In this document: one piece after another, positions 7,253-14,748 of the stretch | Layout: each line of letters begins with the position of its first letter | How positions within the stretch are numbered: the first letter of the stretch is position 1 | DNA from: Acidimicrobiaceae bacterium | GTDB lineage: Bacteria; Actinomycetota; Acidimicrobiia; Acidimicrobiales; UBA8592 | DNA length: 15,371 bases | Assembly (NCBI GenBank): GCA_002724825.1 | Contig: PBPU01000077.1 | Span: 9,507 to 24,877, forward strand | Direction: 5' to 3' | Position numbers and translations under genes: made by a program | Notes under the pieces: model-generated | What the model saw: the letters and a program-made list of their open reading frames with translations, nothing else | Database searches by the model: none | Told to the model about the DNA's origin: nothing

Positions 7253-8167
7253 TTAGTTATTGGTGTTTCCTAGGTTTTCTCGTGGGTTCTCTGGATTTGT
7301 TTGCGCGTACTGTTGTAATGAGGAGATCTGCTGGTCGTTTAATTGTTTCGGTATTGCAATTTCTACCGTAACAAAGAGGTCGCCCGTTGAAGTGCCGATA
7401 GTTATCCCTTTTCCTTTAACCCTAAACGTTTTTCCTGATTCTGTTCCAGGCGGGAGCCGTAACGTGACGGATTCGCCACCGTAGGTGGGAACTTGGATGT
7501 CAGCGCCGAGCGTAGCTTCTGGAAACGTGACGGGCAGGCTTAAATTGAGGGCTTTTCCCTCTCGGGTGAAAAGCTCATGCGGAGATACTCTGATGATGAC
7601 AATGAGGTCGCCTGGTGGGCCTCCGTTACTGCCTTTGCCGCCTTTTCCTTTTACCCTTATGCGCTTTCCATCGTCGACACCGGCTGGGATCCGTATTTTC
7701 ACTGACTGAGAAGTTCCATCTGATCCCGCTGTTGTGACCGATGTTGTTATTCCTTGGATAGCTTCATCAAAACTAAGGCGGAGTTGGGCCTGTTGGTGGG
7801 CGCCCGGACGGGGCATGTTGTGTCCAGCGGATCCAAAGGGGTTACCAGATCCTCCAAACATCCCATTTAGTAGATCTCCTAAATTACCGAAATCCGCTCC
7901 TTGGCCGGAGAATCCTCCCATTGCTGAGGGGCCCATTCGGCGAACATCATCGTACTGGTTTCGGGTTTCGGGATTTCCGACAACATCGTACGCTGTTGAT
8001 ACTTCTTTGAACCGGTCTTCAGCTGTCTGATCGTCAGGGTTCCTATCTGGATGCAGTTCACGCGCTAGTTCCCTATATTTGCTTTGAATTTCTTTATCGG
8101 ATGCGTCTGGAGACACGCCGAGGGTCGCGTAGTAGTCCTTTTCGAGCCATTCACGCTTTATGTCCAT
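7253..8167 (-). CDS. dnaJ: DnaJ/Hsp40 co-chaperone lacking the zinc-finger domain (class B, CbpA-like)
   Basis: This is the J-domain partner that stimulates DnaK ATP hydrolysis and delivers unfolded clients. The J-domain occupies about residues 8-75 with the essential HPD at 39-41 and DYYATLGV at 11-18. A Gly/Phe-rich segment follows (about 77-120), then two beta-rich client-binding domains: IRIPAGVDDGKRIRVKGKG with its GGPPGDL turn, and a C-terminal repeat around LRLPPGTESGKTFRVKGKG. There is no CxxCxGxG zinc module; the whole protein has no cysteine, and 304 residues is short compared with class A DnaJ (about 370-390). It is therefore structurally CbpA-like although it sits in the main dnaK operon. 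The start ATG has a strong AAAGGGGG site. It lies 58 nt after grpE; livG, not hspR, follows. The symbol dnaJ reflects operon position; cbpA would describe the domain layout. Confidence 0.93.
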   Translation of the reverse strand: MDIKREWLEKDYYATLGVSPDASDKEIQSKYRELARELHPDRNPDDQTAEDRFKEVSTAYDVVGNPETRNQYDDVRRMGPSAMGGFSGQGADFGNLGDLLNGMFGGSGNPFGSAGHNMPRPGAHQQAQLRLSFDEAIQGITTSVTTAGSDGTSQSVKIRIPAGVDDGKRIRVKGKGGKGSNGGPPGDLIVIIRVSPHELFTREGKALNLSLPVTFPEATLGADIQVPTYGGESVTLRLPPGTESGKTFRVKGKGITIGTSTGDLFVTVEIAIPKQLNDQQISSLQQYAQTNPENPRENLGNTNN

Positions 8168-8225
8168 TTAACCCCCTTTATCGTCCATCGCAGATAACTA
8201 TGAGTTCAGGCCATCTAGAAAATCT

Positions 8226-8741
8226 CTACCCCTTGACCCGGACCATGGCTGGCCGTATTGTCCGGCCGTTCCAGGTATAGCCAGATCTCATAACTTCATG
8301 AACAATTGGCGTCTCTGTTTCTTCGCAAGGCTCATGGATGACGGCTTCATGGTGATCGGGGTTAAATTCTTCCCCCTCTACTCCGGTGACAGCTAGACCA
8401 TTTGTTTGCAGGGTTTCTAGGAGAGACATTTGTATAGGTTGGACATCTGTCGCCCCCTGTTGAATCGCTGCTTCGCAAGCATCGAGAATGGGAAGAAGTT
8501 TTTCGACTATGCCGCTAGCAGCGTGTTCAGTGAGATCGCTCTGACGTTTTTGTGCTTGGCGTCGGAAATTATCAAACTCAGCTTGAATCCGTTGAAGATC
8601 AGAGAGGTAAGTGTCTCGTTCTAATTGAAGCTGTTCAATAGTTGCAGCATCTTCTGAAAGTTCGGGGCTTGGCGCTTCGTCGGCTACAGAATCTTCTGTT
8701 TCTATCTCATCTTCGGAGATGGTTTCTTCACCTTCGCTCAC
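8226..8741 (-). CDS. grpE: Nucleotide exchange factor GrpE
   Basis: GrpE is the exchange factor that releases ADP from DnaK. The 171 residues comprise an acidic, low-complexity N-terminus (1-32), a long coiled-coil helix (about 35-85) including QAEFDNFRRQAQKR, and the C-terminal beta domain with the family signature running from FNPDHHEAVIHE to VMRSGYTWNGRTIRPAMVRV. The start is a GTG (8741-8739) overlapping the dnaK TGA by four bases (GTGA), with a GAGGAAG element in the end of dnaK serving as ribosome-binding site. This overlap points to translational coupling, keeping GrpE production tied to DnaK. The protein ends right at the beta domain with VKG. Confidence 0.97.
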   Translation of the reverse strand: MSEGEETISEDEIETEDSVADEAPSPELSEDAATIEQLQLERDTYLSDLQRIQAEFDNFRRQAQKRQSDLTEHAASGIVEKLLPILDACEAAIQQGATDVQPIQMSLLETLQTNGLAVTGVEGEEFNPDHHEAVIHEPCEETETPIVHEVMRSGYTWNGRTIRPAMVRVKG

Positions 8742-10561
8742 GTTTCTTCTTCCTCATCGATGATTTCTGCATCTATGATGTCGTCCATATCATCAGTTTC
8801 ATCGGTGCTTTCTTGCTGAGCAGCTGCTTCGTAGAGTCGCTGCGCGAATCCTTGACTTGCTGTGTTGAGGTTTTCTACAGCTTCTTTGAGGTCATCAAGG
8901 CTGGCTCCTTCAGCTTCCAGTAACCCTTTGAGAGAAGCAATTTTTTCTTCGACGTCCGTTTTTTCGTCGTCCGTGATCTTGTCTTCGTTCTCTCTGACCA
9001 TTTTCTCTGTTTGGTAGATTAAAGAGTCAGCCGAGTTTCGAGCTTCAGCTTCTTCGCGCCGTTCCCGATCTTCGTTTGCATGGGCTTCAGCATCAGCGAT
9101 CATCTGATCAATCTTGTCTTTATCCAACGACGATTGACCGGTTATAGTAATCGATTGCTCTTTACCGGTTGCCCTGTCCTTTGCTGAAACATGAACAATA
9201 CCGTTCGCATCTATATCGAAAGTAACTTCGATTTGCGGAACTCCTCGCGGAGCAGGTGGAAGGTCCACGAGCTGAAATTTGCCAAGAGTTTTGTTGAACT
9301 GCGACATTTCTCGTTCACCCTGAAGAACATGGATTTCTACTGATGGCTGATTGTCATCAGCTGTGGTAAATACCTCTGTTCTTCTTGTAGGTATGGTGGT
9401 GTTGCGTTCAATTAATTTCGTCATCACTCCACCTTTGGTTTCGATACCTAAAGAAAGTGGGGTGACATCTAGAAGAAGAATGTCTTTTACTTCTCCTCGA
9501 AGTACACCCGCTTGGACGGCAGCACCAACTGCTACTACTTCATCGGGGTTCACACTTTTGTTTGGTTCTTTGCCGGTCATGCTTTGTACCAGTTCAGACA
9601 CTGCCGGCATTCGGGTTGAACCTCCAACCATGATCACATGGTCAATCTCACTTTTTGCGAGATTCGCATCTTTGATCGCTTGTTCAAAGGGTTTCCGGCA
9701 CCGTTCTAACAAGTCTTCTGTCAGTTCTTGGAATTTTGACCGAGAGAATGAGTAGTCCATATGCAATGGGCCAGCATCAGTAGCTGTAATGAAGGGAAGA
9801 TTAATTTGGGTGCTCTGGCTAGCTGAAAGTTCGATTTTTGCTTTTTCTGCAGCTTCTTTCAAGCGTTGCGCTGCCATATTGTCCTTGGATAGGTCAACGC
9901 CATGGTCGTTATTGAAGGAATCAACGAGCCATTGGATGACTCGCTCATCCCAATCGTCACCACCAAGCTCAGTATCTCCACTTGTAGATTTAACTTCGAA
10001 TACGCCATCACCGATCTCTAGTACGGAGACATCGAACGTACCTCCGCCAAGGTCGAAAACGAGAATAGTTTGATCTTCATCGCCTTTATCGAGACCATAC
10101 GCCAAAGCGGCGGCTGTCGGTTCATTGATGATCCGAAGGACTTCAAGGCCAGCGACTTTTCCGGCTTCCTGGGTAGCGGTTCGTTGAGCGTCATCAAAGT
10201 ACGCAGGCACAGTTATGACTGCTTCAGTAACCGTGTCACCCAAATAGGCTTCTGCGTCACGTTTGAGCTTCATAAGAGTTCGCGCAGAAATCTCCTGAGA
10301 GTTATATGACTTATCGTCAATATTGATATTCCATCCGCTCCCTATATCTCTCTTAACAGAGCGAATTGTTCGTTCCGGGTTGGTGATCGCCTGGCGTTTG
10401 GCAACCTCACCAACGAGAACCTCACCATCTTTTGCAAAAGCTACTACAGAAGGAGTCGTGCGGCTGCCCTCCGAGTTCGCAATAACTGTCGGTTCTCCTC
10501 CTTCGAGTACTGCGACAACTGAGTTTGTTGTTCCTAGATCTATTCCGACGGCCTTCGCCAT
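8738..10561 (-). CDS. dnaK: Molecular chaperone DnaK (Hsp70)
   Basis: This is the central ATP-dependent chaperone, first gene of the dnaK-grpE-dnaJ operon, 607 residues. In the ATPase domain, IDLGTTNS (7-14), PAYFDDAQR (119-127), NEPTAAALAYG (146-156), FDLGGGTFDVS (169-179) and VGGSTRMP (312-319) are all intact. The interdomain linker DILLLDVTPLS is at 360-370 and leads into the substrate-binding domain, with the conserved FDIDANGIVHVSAKD block. The C-terminal tail (about 584-607) is highly acidic, with DAEIIDEEEET at the end. Between GEVAKRQAITNPERT and the ISARTL segment the protein lacks the roughly two-dozen-residue insertion of Gram-negative DnaK, supporting an actinobacterial or Gram-positive origin. 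The ATG start has an AGGAGAG site 4 nt upstream (10566-10572 complement). A HAIR-like inverted repeat lies about 105 bp upstream. Confidence 0.98.
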   Translation of the reverse strand: MAKAVGIDLGTTNSVVAVLEGGEPTVIANSEGSRTTPSVVAFAKDGEVLVGEVAKRQAITNPERTIRSVKRDIGSGWNINIDDKSYNSQEISARTLMKLKRDAEAYLGDTVTEAVITVPAYFDDAQRTATQEAGKVAGLEVLRIINEPTAAALAYGLDKGDEDQTILVFDLGGGTFDVSVLEIGDGVFEVKSTSGDTELGGDDWDERVIQWLVDSFNNDHGVDLSKDNMAAQRLKEAAEKAKIELSASQSTQINLPFITATDAGPLHMDYSFSRSKFQELTEDLLERCRKPFEQAIKDANLAKSEIDHVIMVGGSTRMPAVSELVQSMTGKEPNKSVNPDEVVAVGAAVQAGVLRGEVKDILLLDVTPLSLGIETKGGVMTKLIERNTTIPTRRTEVFTTADDNQPSVEIHVLQGEREMSQFNKTLGKFQLVDLPPAPRGVPQIEVTFDIDANGIVHVSAKDRATGKEQSITITGQSSLDKDKIDQMIADAEAHANEDRERREEAEARNSADSLIYQTEKMVRENEDKITDDEKTDVEEKIASLKGLLEAEGASLDDLKEAVENLNTASQGFAQRLYEAAAQQESTDETDDMDDIIDAEIIDEEEET

Positions 10562-10665
10562 ATTTCTCTCCTATTCGGCACTAAGTGCACTAGTTCTTCA
10601 TTCCGCAGATCAAGCTGCACCTATATCAACCAATACATGCCCTGATTTATTCCCAAAATGCGAAA

Positions 10666-10690
10666 AAGTTGTGCCTGTTTGACTCAACTT
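10666..10690. promoter_or_regulatory. HAIR-like inverted repeat (possible HspR operator) upstream of dnaK
   Basis: AAGTTG and CAACTT form a perfect 6-bp dyad separated by 13 bp. Within it the 7-N7-7 geometry of the HspR operator (consensus CTTGAGT-N7-ACTCAAG) is preserved: one arm is ACTCAAC (6/7 match) and the other GTTGTGC (4/7). The site is in the dnaK/etfD divergent region, about 105 bp before the dnaK ATG. HAIR elements control dnaK operons in many Actinobacteria. Because one arm is degenerate and no hspR is present in the window, this is a candidate only. Confidence 0.42.
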
Positions 10691-10727
10691 CTCGTTCTTA
10701 ACGGCCAAGGCAGATATTTCGTAGGGT

Positions 10728-10755
10728 TTTCCATAAAAGTGGCTTGTTTTATGCT
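10728..10755 (+). promoter_or_regulatory. Weak candidate promoter for the EtfD-like gene
   Basis: TTTCCA (10728-10733), a 16-bp spacer and TATGCT (10750-10755), each matching consensus at 4/6, lie about 70 bp before the start codon on the plus strand. Another TANNNT box, TACCTT, sits 10 nt before the ATG, so a near-leaderless start is a competing possibility. The rest of 10562-10822 holds the HAIR-like repeat and the dnaK leader. Confidence 0.22.
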
Positions 10756-10822
10756 GGTTTGTAAAATTTCAGCCCTGAGAAGTCTGTTCTTCGCTTGCCC
10801 ACAGGCTACCTTTAAGTAAGTC

Positions 10823-13471
10823 ATGGAAGAGGGAAGTAAAAACAGGTTTCGGCCGCAAGATTGGGTCATTGGCCTCGGAATAGCTGTTGCTGTATTCACA
10901 GCTTTATCCGGTGTAGCCGCTGCAGTCTTTGACCAGCATGGGAATCACTCCGTACATCGTGAAGTATTTGGGAATATCCCGACAGCTGCGAAGGTCGCGT
11001 TCTACACAATAATCCCAGCGTTAATCATTTATGGGGCGTGGAATTTTTCACTTCGGGTAAGAAACTGGACGCGCGGTCAGCCAGACAATCGTTCAACGAC
11101 AAAAAAGAACGTTCATCGACGAGCCAGAGATCTTCGCGCTGGCTTATATATGAAAACTTTAATGCGGGATCCAGCGGCCGGCTTAATGCACTCCCTGATG
11201 TATTTCCCGTTCATTATTCTTCTTGGAGTTACAACAACTTTAGAGATCGATCACCAATTGCCCAACGATCTCAAATTTCTCCATGGAGGGGTATACAAGG
11301 GGTATTCCTTAATAGGCGATGTTGCGGGCGTACTGTTTCTTATCGGCGTGACATGGGCGCTTCTCCGCCGGTATGGGCCGCGCCAATTCCGCCCATATCG
11401 AATACGGATTAAATCACGTGGCGATCATGCTATAGGACTTGGACTGTTATTTGGACTGGGGGTCACAGGCTTCATCGCTGAAGGATTCAGGATTGCTCTC
11501 GAGAACGAACCTTCATATGAGAAGTGGTCCATTATTGGGTATCCGCTTGCCAAACTTTTCGCCGGAGCCGGGAATTTAAGTGGATGGCATCAGGTGTGGT
11601 GGTACGCGCATGTCATCTTCTTTATTGGCTTCCTTGTTTTCCTCCCGATTACGATGCTCCGACACATCTTTACCTCCCCATTGAATATGTACCTTAAGGA
11701 CCGAGACCGTCCAAAGGGGGCTATGAAACCACTACCGAATTTAATGGAGACAGAACTGGAAACATTCGGCGCTTCAACGATTGAGGATTTCACCTGGAAA
11801 CAATTATTGGATACTGATGCGTGCACAATGTGCGGAAGATGCACCGCTGTTTGCCCAGCTCACGCCACCGGCAAACCCCTAGATCCGAGAGAAATTGTGC
11901 TTAAGACCGGTGAGGTCATGGCAGCAACGGGCGATCCAGTGACAACCCCTCCGATAGGAGTCGATGCGGAAATCACCGTTCCCGCGAATTGGATGTTTGA
12001 CCGAGTCACCAATGACGAATTGTGGGCGTGTACGAGTTGTAAAGCTTGCGATGAGAACTGTCCAGTCAATATTGAGATCCTCGACAAAATTCTTGACATG
12101 CGAAGGTATAAGTCTTTGATGGAATCTGATTTCCCTGCTGAACTTGGAAATGCCTACAGGGCAATGGAAAATTCTGGAAATCCGTGGGCTATCTCCCAAT
12201 CAGAACGTGCCGACTGGGCGAAAGATATTGAAGGAATAGAAATCATCGCAGGTGGTGACCCGTTCGAATCGGAATGGTTGTATTGGGTCGGTTGTGCTGG
12301 AAGTTTTGATGACAAGAACAAAAAAGTAAGTCAAGCAATGGCGAAACTTTTAAGTCGTGCCGGCATTGATGTAAGCATCTTAGGCCCGGCAGAAAATTGC
12401 ACTGGCGATCCTGCCCGCCGTTCCGGAAATGAATACATCTTCCAAATGCTCGCTATGCAAAATATTGAAACCTTAAATGGGATGGGAGTGAAGAAAATCA
12501 TTACCCAATGCCCGCATTGCTTCAATACCTTACAAAATGAATACCCTCAACTCGGTGGACACTACGAGGTGATCCATCACACTCAACTACTAGAGCAGCT
12601 CATTGAATCCGGTGACTTGGATATGTCGAACGCAACCTTGTCTGAACGTATTGTCTACCATGACAGCTGCTACCTCGGCCGGCATAATGATATCTATATG
12701 GCTCCTCGAAAAGTTATCGGGAGCCTGTCCGGTGTTGAAATCGTCGAAGCTCCACGGAACGGGACAAAAGGTATGTGTTGTGGAGCTGGTGGTGCTCGAA
12801 TGTGGATGGAAGAGGATATAGGGCCGAAAGTGAATGACGTTCGGGCTCAAGAACTGGTTGAAACTGGAGCAAGTCGTATAGCGACTGCGTGCCCGTTCTG
12901 TTACATCATGATGGACGACGGGGTAAAGGCAGCTGGCAAGGAAGAGGACGAGGTAAAGGTCGCTGACTTGGCTATCCATCTTGTGGAAGCTTTGGAAGCT
13001 GGAGAAGATGATGTAGAAGCATCGCGAAAAGTTCTTCTTGAGAACCCAAATGTTGCTACACCCGATTCTATTCCTGCTGATGATTTGATTAAGCCGCTAC
13101 CTGCCGGAGATCCAGTCCCAGTTGGTGCAGTCCAGAGAGTTGTTGCTGAAAAAGGAAGCTCGGGAGCCGTTCGTGCCCAGACAGTCATTTCAGATAGCCC
13201 AGTCGAACCTTCTGAAGGTGATGTCCTTGAGGGCGCCACCGTCAGCGAGGAACTTGAAGATACAGGCAAGCCCGATAATCTTTCACTTATTAGGGGCCTC
13301 GACCCGTATAGCGCCCAGCGTCTGAATGAAAGAGGGATTACGAGATTCGTCCAAGTTGCTCGCCTTACTGATGCAGAAGTCGCTGCTATTGAAGAAGATT
13401 TTGACTTACCTGGGTGCTTTAACAGGTTTAGTTGGAGGTATCAGGCGGACCAACTTGCTCAAGAGGAGTAG
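10823..13471 (+). CDS. EtfD-type membrane Fe-S oxidoreductase with heterodisulfide-reductase (CCG) domains and a C-terminal HHH-like tail
   Basis: The 882 residues form a probable ETF:quinone electron-transfer protein. The N-terminal part is a NarI-like membrane domain of about six helices (around 14-36, 56-77, 121-141, 160-181, 201-222, 259-280) with possible haem-ligating histidines such as H123, H256, H263 and H281. It is followed by a ferredoxin-like module with two [4Fe-4S] motifs, C334/C337/C340/C344 and C403/C406/C409/C413, each with a following Pro. Two CCG domains follow: C491, C526, CPHC 563-566; then C616, C652-C653, CPFC 690-693. An acidic/Pro-rich linker (about 728-818) leads to a helix-hairpin-helix-like tail (about 819-878, SLIRGLDPYSAQRLNERGIT). 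The layout to residue 720 matches mycobacterial EtfD (Rv0338c), which takes electrons from ETF during fatty-acid oxidation (family knowledge). No etfAB is present here. The start lacks a clear Shine-Dalgarno. The gene is divergent from dnaK and ends 7 nt from the convergent VTT gene with no visible terminator. Other HdrD/GlpC-like roles are possible. Confidence 0.88.
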   Translation: MEEGSKNRFRPQDWVIGLGIAVAVFTALSGVAAAVFDQHGNHSVHREVFGNIPTAAKVAFYTIIPALIIYGAWNFSLRVRNWTRGQPDNRSTTKKNVHRRARDLRAGLYMKTLMRDPAAGLMHSLMYFPFIILLGVTTTLEIDHQLPNDLKFLHGGVYKGYSLIGDVAGVLFLIGVTWALLRRYGPRQFRPYRIRIKSRGDHAIGLGLLFGLGVTGFIAEGFRIALENEPSYEKWSIIGYPLAKLFAGAGNLSGWHQVWWYAHVIFFIGFLVFLPITMLRHIFTSPLNMYLKDRDRPKGAMKPLPNLMETELETFGASTIEDFTWKQLLDTDACTMCGRCTAVCPAHATGKPLDPREIVLKTGEVMAATGDPVTTPPIGVDAEITVPANWMFDRVTNDELWACTSCKACDENCPVNIEILDKILDMRRYKSLMESDFPAELGNAYRAMENSGNPWAISQSERADWAKDIEGIEIIAGGDPFESEWLYWVGCAGSFDDKNKKVSQAMAKLLSRAGIDVSILGPAENCTGDPARRSGNEYIFQMLAMQNIETLNGMGVKKIITQCPHCFNTLQNEYPQLGGHYEVIHHTQLLEQLIESGDLDMSNATLSERIVYHDSCYLGRHNDIYMAPRKVIGSLSGVEIVEAPRNGTKGMCCGAGGARMWMEEDIGPKVNDVRAQELVETGASRIATACPFCYIMMDDGVKAAGKEEDEVKVADLAIHLVEALEAGEDDVEASRKVLLENPNVATPDSIPADDLIKPLPAGDPVPVGAVQRVVAEKGSSGAVRAQTVISDSPVEPSEGDVLEGATVSEELEDTGKPDNLSLIRGLDPYSAQRLNERGITRFVQVARLTDAEVAAIEEDFDLPGCFNRFSWRYQADQLAQEE

Positions 13472-13478
13472 GTTCTTT

Positions 13479-14135
13479 TTAGGTCTTTGCCTCTGCTGGT
13501 TTGAGTTTTTTCCAAAGGAAAAAAATACCTCCTAGAGCAGCTATGATTCCGAGTGCGGCTAAGGGTGCTGTTTGGATCCATTTGACCGTATCATCTCCGA
13601 AAATGGCAAGCACGGCTGTAATCGGGACGAGACCTATTGCTGTTCCGAGAAGAAAATCTCTCATTTGGACCTTTGAAATTCCTAATACCCAGTCTGCTGC
13701 TGGGGCGTAGCCAGTTATGAGCCGTAAAACAACTACAGATAGGAACGCTCGTTCTGAGAGTCGGCGGTCCCATTTGAGAAGTTTTGTCGGTAATCTCTTT
13801 CGTACCCAATCTTGGGCTATCCAGCGGGAAACAACAAAGCCGAATGTGCTCGCAATAATTCCGCCGACCATGCTGTAGAGAAGGACTTCCCACCATGACC
13901 ATACGAAAGTAGCGGGAATGATCAAAGCTGCTCCGGGAAGGCTAAGCGGTTGGGCGGCGACGAATGCCAAGATGTAGATAATCGGTCCAAGCACTCCTGA
14001 GTCTTGAAAGAAATCTTCGATCTTTTCACGGTCGTGGAGAAAGTCGAAAACGCCTGAAAAGAAAAGGATAAGAACCGCAACAACGACTAAAACCACGAAT
14101 GCTTTTCGCAGGTTTTTTTTATTCGTGTTGTCCAA
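13479..14135 (-). CDS. TVP38/TMEM64 family (VTT/DedA-like) membrane protein
   Basis: This is an integral inner-membrane protein of 218 residues with a VTT (SNARE-associated/DedA-like) domain; several family members act in lipid or undecaprenyl-phosphate flipping, but the substrate here is unknown. After a Lys/Arg-containing N-terminus and one helix (12-30) come the hallmark re-entrant segment PLSLPGAALIIPATF (63-77), the helix ending GFVVSRWI (99-106), a basic cytoplasmic loop, RLITGYAPAADWVLGIS (138-154) and a last pair of helices (161-180, 190-208), with a KKLK tail. The start is a TTG (14135) inside the end of dcd, overlapping it by 17 nt, with a TTGGGAAAA element as weak ribosome-binding site. 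A GTG at 14096 is an alternative but has no Shine-Dalgarno and would cut into the first helix. Co-transcribed with dcd. It converges with the EtfD-like gene. Confidence 0.86.
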   Translation of the reverse strand: MDNTNKKNLRKAFVVLVVVAVLILFFSGVFDFLHDREKIEDFFQDSGVLGPIIYILAFVAAQPLSLPGAALIIPATFVWSWWEVLLYSMVGGIIASTFGFVVSRWIAQDWVRKRLPTKLLKWDRRLSERAFLSVVVLRLITGYAPAADWVLGISKVQMRDFLLGTAIGLVPITAVLAIFGDDTVKWIQTAPLAALGIIAALGGIFFLWKKLKPAEAKT

Positions 14136-14691
14136 AATTTTCCCAATAGCGGCTTGGTCGTGGACCTGTCTGGTTCTGATATTTTGACCCTAAGGCATTG
14201 GACCCATATGGGTTATCTGCTGGTGTTGTCATCTGCTGGAAACTGATTTGCCCTATCTTCATACCGGCATACAAGGTAATTGGGAGATTCGCGACATTCG
14301 ACAGCTCTAGGGTAAGTTGCCCATCCCAACCCGCGTCGACAAATCCGGCCGTGGAATGAATAAGCAAACCAAGCCTTCCTAAGCTGCTTTTCCCTTCTAG
14401 TCGGGCGACAAGGTCCTCTGGGACAACAACCCGCTCTAACGTGCTTCCAAGAACAAATTCGCCGGGGTGAAGAATAAAGGGTTCATCATCGGTGACTGTA
14501 ACAAGTTCGGTGAGGTCTTCTAAATTCTCTCTGACGTCGATAATGCCAAGCGAGTGGTTTTTAAAAACACGAAACTGGGAATCAATTCGTAAATCTACTG
14601 AGCTTGGTTGAATCGCATTTTCACCTAAGGGCTCGATGATGATTCTTCCAGAAGCTAGATATTCTTGAAGAGTTTTGTCAGAAAGGATCAC
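14119..14691 (-). CDS. dcd: dCTP deaminase, probably bifunctional dCTP deaminase/dUTPase
   Basis: Dcd converts dCTP toward dUMP for thymidylate synthesis. From the GTG at 14691 the protein is 190 residues and begins MILSDKTL, as Dcd proteins do; the open frame continues upstream to 14823, but those 44 residues have no family resemblance and lie across the start of the divergent gene. Key blocks are the phosphate-binding EGKSSLGRLGL (99-109), HSTAGFVDAGW (112-122), catalytic Glu129 in TLEL and the C-terminal lid GSKYQNQTGPRPSRYW (168-183). These match the mycobacterial enzyme, which deaminates dCTP and releases pyrophosphate in one protein, so bifunctionality is inferred. There is no Shine-Dalgarno; a -10-like TAATCT ends 7 nt before the GTG, suggesting a leaderless mRNA. 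Its 3' end overlaps the VTT gene. Confidence 0.95.
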   Translation of the reverse strand: MILSDKTLQEYLASGRIIIEPLGENAIQPSSVDLRIDSQFRVFKNHSLGIIDVRENLEDLTELVTVTDDEPFILHPGEFVLGSTLERVVVPEDLVARLEGKSSLGRLGLLIHSTAGFVDAGWDGQLTLELSNVANLPITLYAGMKIGQISFQQMTTPADNPYGSNALGSKYQNQTGPRPSRYWENFGQHE

Positions 14692-14698
14692 GAAGTGC

Positions 14699-14729
14699 AG
14701 ATTAGTGGCTGTAGTGGGTTGTTCGTCAA
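14699..14729 (-). promoter_or_regulatory. Candidate promoter for leaderless dcd mRNA
   Basis: On the minus strand TTGACG (14729-14724) is a 5/6 match to the -35 consensus. A 19-bp spacer leads to TAATCT (14704-14699), which fits TANNNT. Seven bases then precede the dcd GTG, so transcription would begin at the start codon. The lack of any Shine-Dalgarno supports this; the long spacer weakens it. Confidence 0.42.
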
Positions 14730-14748
14730 CCCTGCACGAGAAAATGAA

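Noticed and set aside
10562..10600. Possible CIRCE (HrcA) operator before dnaK
   Set aside because: The GCACT/AGTGC halves are separated by one base, not nine, and the flanks do not match the TTAGCACTC/GAGTGCTAA halves.
12590..12979. Minus-strand open frame inside the EtfD-like gene
   Set aside because: It is the antisense of the conserved CCG domains; composition and lack of a ribosome-binding site mark it as a shadow.
13460..13500. Bidirectional terminator between the convergent EtfD-like and VTT genes
   Set aside because: T-rich stretches are present but I found no stable GC-rich stem; the 7-nt gap is too short, and any stem would lie in coding sequence.
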